Positions 57,414-64,000 of a stretch of DNA of 64,000 nucleotides are shown one piece after another. Positions within the stretch are counted from its first letter, which is position 1; each line of letters opens with the position of its first letter. The notes beneath the pieces are model-generated. The model searched no databases, was not told where the DNA came from, and worked only from the letters and a program-made list of their open reading frames with translations. A program made the position numbers and the translations under genes. The DNA lies in NCBI GenBank assembly GCA_964451305.1, contig CAYVHV010000016.1:1-64000 (forward strand), read 5' to 3'. This DNA is from SHLQ01 sp964451305. Its GTDB lineage: Bacteria > Actinomycetota > Acidimicrobiia > Acidimicrobiales > SHLQ01.

Positions 57414-59446
57414 TAGGCCGGTACCGGCGCTCCGGCCGACGAATCGCCGCTCGACGGGTCTGCGCCTGGCTCATCGTTGGTGGATCCATCGCTGAGGTCG
57501 ACCGCTGGAGCGCCATCGTCGTAAGCCGGGGCCGACGCAGGAGCGGTTGGACGCCGTCGCTTGCCTGGAACGAGAGCGAGGGCGGTACCTACAGCCATCA
57601 AGATGCCACCGATCCACAACCACTGAATCAGCGGCTGAATGGTGGCGCGAATGACGACTGTTTCGTCGTCGGTTGGAACGACCGATAGCTGCACATCATC
57701 GATGAGCGAGCCGCGGGTCGCCGACGAACCGAGGGTGCGCCCCGCGAATGGGAATAGCGTCAACGCTGGACGTTCGATGGAGCCATCGACGTTGATCAAG
57801 ACTTGATCGTCGATACGTCCATCCGGCGAGATGACCTGATCGGTGCCGACAAACTCGAAGGTGTGCCCGGCAAGCTCGGAGGTCTGGCCGACTTCTTCGA
57901 AGCGGAACTCGGCCTGGCGGAGATAGGCGTTGCTCGCAGCAAAGGCGACAGCGATCAGAATTACGCCGATGTGGACGATCATGCCGCCGTTGGTACGGCC
58001 CACGAGGCCCCGCCAACCTTGGCGACGGGTTGCGATGATGAGCTGGCGAGCAGCCGATCCGCCAGCGACGCCGCCGAGACCGAAGGCAAGAACGGGAGCC
58101 CAGCCTGCGGCACCGAGCGTCAGCGAGAAGATCATCGCCACAACACCGGCGACTGCTGGCCACATAAGGCGATCGCTCAGAACTTCGCCCGAGGCTTTGC
58201 GCCATGGGAGGACCGGCGCCATGGCCATGAGGAACAGGAGGACGAAGCCAATCGGCAGGGTCATCCGATCGAAGAACGGGTTACCGACCGCAATTCGATC
58301 ACCGTTGATGGCTTCGATGATGAGCGGCCACACCGTACCGAGCAGCACGACGAAGGCAAATGCAGCGAAGACCACGTTGTTGGCGAGGAAGGCGCCCTCA
58401 CGAGAGATCGGCGAATCGATCTTGCCAACCGAGCGAAGCGCGTCACCGCGCCAGCCAATAAGTCCGACCGTTACGACGACGATGAGTGCAAAGAAGCCGA
58501 TGAGCAGCGGGCCGATGCCCGATTCGCTGAAGGCATGCACCGATGCAATGACTCCGGACCGGGTGAGGAAGGTACCCAGGATCGTGAGTGCGAAGGTTGC
58601 GCAGACGAGCGAAAGGTTCCAGACGCGCAACATACCGCGGCGTTCTTGAACCATCACCGAATGGATGAAGGCCGTGCCGGTGAGCCATGGCAGCAGCGAT
58701 GCGTTTTCGACGGGATCCCAGGCCCAGTACCCGCCCCAGCCAAGCGTCTGGTAGCTCCACCATGCACCGAGGACGATGCCAAAGGTCAAGAAGCCCCAGG
58801 CAAAGACGGTCCATCGGCGGGTTTCGACGAGCCATCCCTCTCCGACACGACCAGTGACGAGCGCACCGATCGCAAACGCGAACGGCACGGTGAATCCGAC
58901 GTACCCGAGGTACAGCATCGGCGGATGGAACGCCATAAATGCGTTGTTTTGAAGCAGCGGGTTAAGTCCCGGACCATCGAGCGGCGGGTTGGCCACTTCA
59001 ATAAAGGGATTAGCCGGGCCGAGCATCAGACCAAAGAAGTAAATGGTCACGGCGAGCATCGTGAACAACGCCCAGCCGACCATGTCGTCGTCAAGACGGT
59101 CGCGGAACCGCCACATCACGACCCCGAGATAGCCGACGAGAATGAGTGTCCAGACGAGAATCGACCCTTCGAGCGCTCCCCAGAGTGTGGCCACCGTAAA
59201 CAACACCGGTGTTCCAATTCGGCCGTTCTCCGCCACATACTTGACACTGAAATCATGGTTGAGGAGCGCAGACTCCATCACGATGACGCCGACGACCGCA
59301 GCGAGGATTACCAGCCCGACGTAACCACTGACGCTCTTCATCACGCGGTGGTTCTTCGTGGCTAGCGCATAGCCGGTGGTGATCAGACCGAGGACCGCGG
59401 CAGCAAACCCAACCGTGATCGATCCGTATCCGAGCAAGACGTGCAT
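57413..59446 (-). CDS. ccmF: Heme lyase CcmF
   Basis: CcmF attaches heme to apocytochrome c with CcmH. The 677-residue membrane protein has about 14-15 helices and the tryptophan-rich heme-handling motif GWGGYWAWDPVENASLLPW near 238-256. The usual periplasmic histidines flank it. It starts immediately after the ccmE stop and ends with a one-base overlap into ccmG. The last 50 residues are a Pro/Ser/Ala/Asp-rich tail that is longer than usual. Confidence 0.95.
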   Translation of the reverse strand: MHVLLGYGSITVGFAAAVLGLITTGYALATKNHRVMKSVSGYVGLVILAAVVGVIVMESALLNHDFSVKYVAENGRIGTPVLFTVATLWGALEGSILVWTLILVGYLGVVMWRFRDRLDDDMVGWALFTMLAVTIYFFGLMLGPANPFIEVANPPLDGPGLNPLLQNNAFMAFHPPMLYLGYVGFTVPFAFAIGALVTGRVGEGWLVETRRWTVFAWGFLTFGIVLGAWWSYQTLGWGGYWAWDPVENASLLPWLTGTAFIHSVMVQERRGMLRVWNLSLVCATFALTILGTFLTRSGVIASVHAFSESGIGPLLIGFFALIVVVTVGLIGWRGDALRSVGKIDSPISREGAFLANNVVFAAFAFVVLLGTVWPLIIEAINGDRIAVGNPFFDRMTLPIGFVLLFLMAMAPVLPWRKASGEVLSDRLMWPAVAGVVAMIFSLTLGAAGWAPVLAFGLGGVAGGSAARQLIIATRRQGWRGLVGRTNGGMIVHIGVILIAVAFAASNAYLRQAEFRFEEVGQTSELAGHTFEFVGTDQVISPDGRIDDQVLINVDGSIERPALTLFPFAGRTLGSSATRGSLIDDVQLSVVPTDDETVVIRATIQPLIQWLWIGGILMAVGTALALVPGKRRRPTAPASAPAYDDGAPAVDLSDGSTNDEPGADPSSGDSSAGAPVPA

Positions 59447-60106
59447 TTATTCGTTCTCCCCGCTCGCGTTCGCGACGACAGCATCTGGCGCATCGGGGAG
59501 GTCTTCGCCACACGAGGCAGCCTCTTCGATCCGGTCTTCTCGATATTCGTTGTCATGGCGCACGAGCATCCGGTCGCTCTCGAAGTAGAACCCGTCGTTC
59601 GCCCCTTGGACCCACGGTTCGCCGATGCTTGCCGAGTCTTCCCAGTTGCCCTCGAGCACCACTGGGACGCCGAGTTGGAAGGACTCCGCGACATTGCCGC
59701 GGTGGATGATGTCGACCGCCGTGCCGTCACAGGCAATGGAGAACCGGACCGCCGTCCCACCGTCGAGATTGAATTCCTCTTCGCTTACCGCAATTGGCGA
59801 GCCGAGCAATTGGAAGCGACGGTCCGCAAGTTCCTCACGGTCGGCAACGGCGGTGTCTGCTTCGCGAATGAACAACGATGCGCCGCTCAGCCCTTGGAAG
59901 AGCAGAGCTGCAATGCCGACGAGAAGCACAACCAAGATGATGACCGGCATCGTCTTTGAGCCACGCTTGATCGCATCTCGGTTCTTTGGGGTCAGGTCGA
60001 GATCATCGGAAGATGTCCGCGGCGTGAGATCGAGTTCTTGCGCGTCGATGCTGTCGGACGCGTCCATATCGTCAAAATCATCGAAGCCGTCACTACCGGA
60101 TGCCAT
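59447..60106 (-). CDS. ccmE: Heme chaperone CcmE
   Basis: CcmE carries heme covalently from CcmABCD to CcmF. The 219-residue protein has an acidic N-terminal extension of about 48 residues, a membrane anchor near 53-72 and an OB-fold with VPVVLEGNW near 148-156. The heme-binding motif is HDNEY, with His184 and Tyr188 in the HxxxY spacing of E. coli CcmE. The acidic N-terminal extension is unusual. Its ATG shares one base with the ccmD stop (TAATG). Confidence 0.93.
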   Translation of the reverse strand: MASGSDGFDDFDDMDASDSIDAQELDLTPRTSSDDLDLTPKNRDAIKRGSKTMPVIILVVLLVGIAALLFQGLSGASLFIREADTAVADREELADRRFQLLGSPIAVSEEEFNLDGGTAVRFSIACDGTAVDIIHRGNVAESFQLGVPVVLEGNWEDSASIGEPWVQGANDGFYFESDRMLVRHDNEYREDRIEEAASCGEDLPDAPDAVVANASGENE

Positions 60107-60273
60107 TAGCTCTCTCCAATCACGTCGGAGTCCTTACCCGTCATCCAACGGGCGCGTTCGATTGGGACCTTGGCAGCGACGCGTCGAGCGCGGCGGATGA
60201 CCGAGGTGGCATACAGAGCAGACGCCACAAAGGCCGTGCCCCAACCAGCGACGAGGTACCCAACATGTGTCAT
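60106..60273 (-). CDS. ccmD: Heme exporter protein CcmD
   Basis: A 55-residue open frame begins MTHVGYLVAGWGTAFVAS and has one hydrophobic helix (about 4-24) followed by a basic RRARRVAAK stretch. This is the layout of CcmD, the small subunit that helps release CcmE from CcmABC. It fills the gap between ccmC and ccmE: it overlaps the ccmC stop by 4 nt and the ccmE start by one. Such short genes are often missed. Position and topology are the support, because the sequence of CcmD is poorly conserved. Confidence 0.85.
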   Translation of the reverse strand: MTHVGYLVAGWGTAFVASALYATSVIRRARRVAAKVPIERARWMTGKDSDVIGES

Positions 60274-61103
60274 GACAAGTCTCCTTCGAGAACCGAAGCG
60301 GCCTCAGCCCGGCGTGTTGCGATGGCGTCGTCGAGACCGAAGCGGTCGAACTGGCGCTCGAGCCACGCGAGGCGGAATCGGTGGATCATCATCCAGGTGT
60401 AGAGACCCACACCGAGGACGATCGAAAAGAACAGTGTGAAGGCCTTCAACCCGTCAATCGCAGCTTCAGCGATAGTCGAGTCTTGATGGATCGTCTGGCT
60501 CGCCCACCACTCGACGGACCGGTTGACGATGATGACGTTCACGGCGAGCAAGAGTCCAACGACCGCCGAACGGCGGGCACGCTCTTCGGCGGTACCTTCG
60601 AGTTTGCGAACCGCGAGGTAGCCGATCGACAACATGAAGAGCACGAGCGTGGTGAGCAAACGAACATCGCCCCACTCCCACCAGGTGTTCCAGATCGGAC
60701 GACCCCAGATCGAACCGGTGATGAGGGTTAATGCTGCGGCCAACGCACCGATTTCTGCTGAGGCTCCAGCGACGAGATCCCACCAGACCGAACGTTTGAT
60801 CAGCACCATTGCCGAACCGAGCGCGGTCACAAAGAAGGCGAGGTATGCGGTGATCGCTGCTGGCACGTGGACATAGATGAGCCGGAATGCGTCGAACTGG
60901 CCGATCTGTTGGCCGCTCGTTCCGTCAATTCGAATATCGGGGCCGCTCGGCCCAAATGCGAGGAAGAGCCAGATTCCAATGCCGACGATGAGCACGCCAC
61001 CGAGAATGCGCGTGGTCTTACTCCCGGTGCCAACGCTGTCGGCGCGAGGCGTTGGGCCGAGGTTTTCCGTCGTCGCGACCTTCGAGATCTCCGTATTCGC
61101 CAT
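60270..61103 (-). CDS. ccmC: Heme exporter protein CcmC
   Basis: CcmC loads heme onto CcmE. The 277-residue protein has six transmembrane helices after a cytoplasmic tail of about 30 residues. It has a YVHVPAAI segment with a heme-ligand His and the tryptophan-rich loop WGRPIWNTWWEWGDVRLL. E. coli-type proteins have WWxWDxRLT here. In this protein one residue (Gly) is added before Asp. It follows the ccmB stop directly and overlaps ccmD by 4 nt. Confidence 0.93.
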   Translation of the reverse strand: MANTEISKVATTENLGPTPRADSVGTGSKTTRILGGVLIVGIGIWLFLAFGPSGPDIRIDGTSGQQIGQFDAFRLIYVHVPAAITAYLAFFVTALGSAMVLIKRSVWWDLVAGASAEIGALAAALTLITGSIWGRPIWNTWWEWGDVRLLTTLVLFMLSIGYLAVRKLEGTAEERARRSAVVGLLLAVNVIIVNRSVEWWASQTIHQDSTIAEAAIDGLKAFTLFFSIVLGVGLYTWMMIHRFRLAWLERQFDRFGLDDAIATRRAEAASVLEGDLS

Positions 61104-61772
61104 TTAGTTTTCCTCCATTAACACACCATGACTCGCAATCCCGATTGCGATGTACAACGCAGCAAAGCTGAACAAAAGACTCGTCCACGCCCACCCATCG
61201 GTGGCGACCGATCCCATCGCGTCACCAAAGGCGCGAGTGGCGGCGATCAACACCGGTGCGAGTACTGGCAATAGCAAGATTGGCAAGACGGTCTCCCGTG
61301 CACGCTGGGCTCCAAGTAGCGCTCCGTAGAGAGTACCCGCGGCGCCCACGCCGAGTACTGCCGCGAGCAGCGAAGTGACAAGAAGTACACCGTCATCGAT
61401 TCTGGCGTCATAAAAGATGATGACCGCTCCCAAGAGGACGACAGCGACGAGCAGTATCTGAGAAATTAGCGCAGCTGCCTTACCGAGGAAGATCGACGAC
61501 GGTCGCATCCCCGACAGTAGCAACCCCTCACGAGCACCCTCACCGGCTTCGACGGCGACGGACCGATGAACAGCGAGAACCGAAGCCAACAAGATCGTCA
61601 CCCAATAGAGCCCGGGAGTGAACGTGGTCAGTGCTGGCCGGTCAGCGTTGAGCGCGAAGCCGAACAAGATGACGATGAGGATGGCGAATGGGGCGACCTG
61701 GTTCAGCGCGATCTTCGATCGCTTCTCGATCCGCAGGTCCTTGCCGGCAATAAGAAGGACTTCAGCCAACAT
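61104..61772 (-). CDS. ccmB: Heme exporter protein CcmB
   Basis: CcmB is the membrane subunit that pairs with the CcmA ATPase. The 222-residue protein has six transmembrane helices and begins MLAEVLLIAGKDLRIEKRSK, the conserved CcmB amino end. The ATG at 61772 has GGGGA 6 nt upstream and overlaps the ccmA end by 11 nt. A frame open to 61934 lies within ccmA and would give a non-conserved extension. It ends immediately before ccmC. Confidence 0.93.
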   Translation of the reverse strand: MLAEVLLIAGKDLRIEKRSKIALNQVAPFAILIVILFGFALNADRPALTTFTPGLYWVTILLASVLAVHRSVAVEAGEGAREGLLLSGMRPSSIFLGKAAALISQILLVAVVLLGAVIIFYDARIDDGVLLVTSLLAAVLGVGAAGTLYGALLGAQRARETVLPILLLPVLAPVLIAATRAFGDAMGSVATDGWAWTSLLFSFAALYIAIGIASHGVLMEEN

Positions 61773-62460
61773 GATCGGTCCCCGGTATAGCGGCGACTTC
61801 GGCACTGTTTCGCTCTGGTCGATCTCGCTCGACGGTGAGCCCTCCAGTAACGGTGACGAAGCGATCGACGACGGGTTCGACACGGTCGAGTTCATGTGAT
61901 GCCACAAGCACCGCACCTCCGGCCGCTGCTGCATCGGTGATCAGCGAATCCACGATGTCGCGACCATTTTGATCGAGACCTGCATGCGGCTCGTCGAGGA
62001 GCCACAACTCTGGGCGGCGAGCCGATGCAACCGCGAGCGCGGTACGGCGCCTCTGTCCGGCGGAAAGAGCCTTGACGGGTACGTCGTAAAGCCGACCGTC
62101 GATTTCCATACGTTCAGCAGCAGCTCGTTCTTGGTTTTCGCCAACTCCAGCGGCTTTGGCCCAAAACCGAAGGTTTTCGGCCACGGTGAGGTCGTCGTAA
62201 AGCATGGACGCATGGCCGACATAGCCAACTCGAGGGCGAACCGAGCGCCGATCGCGGAACAAGTCGGTACCGAGGATGGTGGCCGTTCCACTCTCGGGTC
62301 GCAAAAGACCGGCACAGAGCCGCAAAAGTGTTGATTTTCCGGCGCCGTTCGCTCCTTGTAAGAGCACGGCTTCGCCTGCGGTTACCGAAAGGGTTGCGCC
62401 TGCGAGCGCGGGAAAGCGCCCTAGGAGCACCACGACCTCGCGGAAATCAACAACAACCAC
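61762..62460 (-). CDS. ccmA: Heme exporter ATP-binding protein CcmA
   Basis: CcmA is the ABC ATPase that drives release of holo-CcmE. The 232 residues have Walker A GANGAGKST near 36-44, signature LSAGQRRRTALA near 131-142 (LSAGQ is typical of CcmA) and Walker B LWLLDEPHAGLD near 152-163. It is the first gene of the ccmABCDEFGHI operon. The start is a GTG at 62460 without a clear ribosome-binding site. The 125-bp gap to the sortase gene is divergent and must hold both promoters. Confidence 0.93.
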   Translation of the reverse strand: MVVVDFREVVVLLGRFPALAGATLSVTAGEAVLLQGANGAGKSTLLRLCAGLLRPESGTATILGTDLFRDRRSVRPRVGYVGHASMLYDDLTVAENLRFWAKAAGVGENQERAAAERMEIDGRLYDVPVKALSAGQRRRTALAVASARRPELWLLDEPHAGLDQNGRDIVDSLITDAAAAGGAVLVASHELDRVEPVVDRFVTVTGGLTVERDRPERNSAEVAAIPGTDHVG

Positions 62461-62585
62461 GGTACGAAGCTACCGCCATAGCAATCGGCGGGGCGGTTTC
62501 ACCCCTCCTGCAACACCTGTTCTTTCCGAATTCTCACACCATGGTTCATTAATCCTGAGAAGTAGTCACCGATACTTAGAGCACT

Positions 62586-63776
62586 ATGGTTTCTAAATTT
62601 TTCGGCGCGCTCGGGCGGTTCTTCATTACCTCTGGCGTCGTCATCTTGCTCTTCGTTGGGTATCAGCTCTGGGGAACCGGCATCCAGGAAGCCTCCGCTC
62701 AAAGCGATCTCGGTTCAGATTTCGATGAACTCCTCGAAACGATCGACCTCCCGCTCGAGGTTCCCGAGACGACCACCACAACGACCGAAGCTCCGGCCGC
62801 AGCCGAGATCACGACGACAACAACGACGACAATCCCTGAAGCTGGGGGTGCCCTCGAAGTTCTCGACGATGCAGAACTTGCCGACAAGTTGTTCCGGGAA
62901 GGCGGCGAGGCCGTCGCCCAAATCCAAATTCCTCAGATCGACGTCGACAAATACGTCGTCCAAGGCGTCCAGGTCGAAGATCTGAGAAACGGCCCCGGCC
63001 ACTATCGGGCCACGGTCTTTCCGGGCCAAGAGGGCAACTCGGGAATTGCCGGACACCGTACGACGTACGGCGCGCCGTTCAATCGAATCGATGAGCTGCT
63101 CCCAGGAGACGAATTCACCGTCACCACGGTTCAGGGCGTACATACCTATCGAGTGATGTCCGCTGCCGAGGCCTACTCTCCTGAGAAACGTGGCGACCTC
63201 GGACCGGACTTTGTCCTTCCTGAAAACGCCGATGAGGTCGGGCACATCATCGTCCCACCCGCTGCGACGTGGGTTCTCGGCGAGTTCGGCGATAACCGCA
63301 TCACGTTGACCGCATGTCATCCAAAGTTCTCTGCTGCGCTTCGAATCATCGTCGCAGCTGAGCTCGTGAGCGCACCCGTCGGAAGTGTGGCGGCACCAGC
63401 GAACTACGCAACCACCGACGGAGAGCTCGTCTCTGAAGACCTTTCCGCCGAAGAGCTCGCTCAAGAAACCGGCGATGGCCTCGACCAGGAAGCGATCGAC
63501 GAACTCGAAGCTGCTGGCCCAATCACCGATACACCTCCGCCACCGAGCAACGCATTTGCTGACGAGGTCAGCCTCGACGAAGGCCTCGATGGCGATCAGG
63601 ACGCCCTGCAACCGGCGATTCTGTTCGGCCTTATCGCCGTTGGGTTGTACTTCGGCTTCAAGGAGCTCGCACGACGCTGGAAGCCGTGGCCAGCGCTGAT
63701 TCTCGGCATCGCTCCGGTCTTGTTCTTCATGGCTCTGGCCTTTGAGAAGGTCGACCGATACCTCCCCGCCGGCTGA
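62586..63776 (+). CDS. Sortase with C-terminal membrane segments (class E-like)
   Basis: The 396-residue protein has an N-terminal anchor (about 11-29), a Thr-rich linker (about 60-82), a sortase catalytic domain (about 108-262) and two C-terminal transmembrane helices (about 340-362 and 368-388). The catalytic set is His157 in GIAGHRTTYG, Cys244 in TLTACHPKF and Arg253. Sortases cleave a sorting signal and transfer the protein to the cell wall. The TLTAC motif and HRTTYG region resemble class E/D. No LPxTG- or LAxTG-bearing protein is seen in the window. The Thr-rich linker resembles that of the lipoprotein at 52.7 kb. Confidence 0.85.
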   Translation: MVSKFFGALGRFFITSGVVILLFVGYQLWGTGIQEASAQSDLGSDFDELLETIDLPLEVPETTTTTTEAPAAAEITTTTTTTIPEAGGALEVLDDAELADKLFREGGEAVAQIQIPQIDVDKYVVQGVQVEDLRNGPGHYRATVFPGQEGNSGIAGHRTTYGAPFNRIDELLPGDEFTVTTVQGVHTYRVMSAAEAYSPEKRGDLGPDFVLPENADEVGHIIVPPAATWVLGEFGDNRITLTACHPKFSAALRIIVAAELVSAPVGSVAAPANYATTDGELVSEDLSAEELAQETGDGLDQEAIDELEAAGPITDTPPPPSNAFADEVSLDEGLDGDQDALQPAILFGLIAVGLYFGFKELARRWKPWPALILGIAPVLFFMALAFEKVDRYLPAG

Positions 63777-63824
63777 TCATCGCAATATCTCTCCACTTGA
63801 CTATTAATCGACGTGAGAGGTCGG

Positions 63825-63830
63825 TAGCGT
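63825..63830 (+). promoter_or_regulatory. -10 element (TAGCGT) of leaderless lipoprotein gene
   Basis: TAGCGT ends 6 nt before the GTG at 63837. No ribosome-binding site is present at normal spacing. Confidence 0.45.
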
Positions 63831-63836
63831 GTCGCC

Positions 63837-64000
63837 GTGGCACGGCTTTGGGTAGGCATGGTTCTCAGCATCGCGCTCATCGCTGGAGCATGTTCCTCGG
63901 GTGATGCCATCGTTGGTGACGATGATGGAGGCCTCTCCACTGAGACCGAACCACGAAACGACGGGACCGGTGACGATGAAGTCTTGACCGACACCGAGAG
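63837..64000 (+). CDS. Lipoprotein, N-terminal part (runs off the window)
   Basis: The first 54 codons encode a signal peptide with a hydrophobic core and lipobox LIAGAC (Cys near residue 19), then a Gly/Asp/Glu/Thr-rich stretch. It is a predicted lipoprotein. The window ends before any domain appears, so no function can be assigned. TAGCGT ends 6 nt before the GTG start. It follows the sortase gene on the same strand with a 60-bp gap, and could be expressed with it. Confidence 0.6.
   Translation, partial: MARLWVGMVLSIALIAGACSSGDAIVGDDDGGLSTETEPRNDGTGDDEVLTDTE

Noticed and set aside
57803..59365. 520-residue open frame on the plus strand opposite ccmF
   Set aside because: The translation is Arg/Asp/Glu-rich low complexity, typical of a reverse-strand shadow. 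ccmF on the minus strand has clear motifs and operon context.

Overview
The window is high-GC chromosomal DNA from an actinobacterium, most probably an Acidimicrobiia lineage related to the marine Ilumatobacter group (inferred from gene content, not tested). The evidence is: Actinobacteria-specific small proteins (bS22, DUF3107), a resuscitation-promoting-factor-like protein beside ksgA, a PdtaS-type histidine kinase, an ArsA/Get3 ATPase pair, and many GTG starts and leaderless TANNNT promoters. Almost all of it is ordinary, densely packed chromosome. I saw no prophage, insertion sequence or CRISPR array, and after the first 0.9 kb no gene-free stretch exceeds 300 bases.

Layout. 1-0.9 kb: remnant of a DUF222/HNH endonuclease gene and a structured ettA leader. 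0.9-3.8 kb: ettA, a PP2C-like phosphatase and a small Cys/His protein. 3.8-7.5 kb: sulfate activation, cysDNC plus divergent cysQ. 7.7-9.7 kb: glutamate dehydrogenase and a coupled hypothetical protein. 9.7-32.5 kb: a long minus-strand block matching in order the metG-tatD-rpf-ksgA-ispE ... glmU-prs-rplY-pth-mfd-mazG-eno-ftsB-DUF501-ppx block of other Actinobacteria such as M. tuberculosis. It also carries tRNA-Gln(TTG) and a 32-residue bS22 gene. Inside it, between ftsB and DUF501, sits a molybdenum hydroxylase (CO dehydrogenase-type) maturation module: MoxR/CoxD, VWA/CoxE and two XdhC-family proteins. A MocA-like cytidylyltransferase is fused in frame to the N-terminus of DUF501. No CO dehydrogenase structural subunits lie in the window.

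32.6-55 kb: rmuC, a membrane-fused spermidine-synthase-like protein, pdtaS, the ArsA pair with DUF3107, mrp, an ECF sigma factor overlapping a large multi-spanning membrane protein, a PGPGW protein with an EF-hand-like loop, a GGDEF-EAL protein, a full-length Lhr helicase, a SixA-like phosphatase, a Thr-rich lipoprotein and an ATP-dependent DNA ligase. 55-62.5 kb: a complete System I cytochrome c maturation operon, ccmABCDEFGHI, including a 55-residue CcmD. 62.6 kb to the end: a sortase with extra C-terminal membrane segments and the start of a lipoprotein gene.

The most interesting signals are: (1) the MocA-DUF501 fusion and insertion of the molybdenum-cofactor module into a conserved housekeeping block; (2) two nearly identical promoters in front of the DNA-repair genes rmuC and lhr that fit the RecA-independent (PafBC-type) damage promoter layout and imply leaderless mRNAs; (3) a wider set of leaderless starts with TANNNT 6-8 nt before the start codon; (4) a degenerate, truncated GlmU; (5) an ECF sigma factor coupled to a membrane protein of unknown type; and (6) System I cytochrome c maturation in an actinobacterium.
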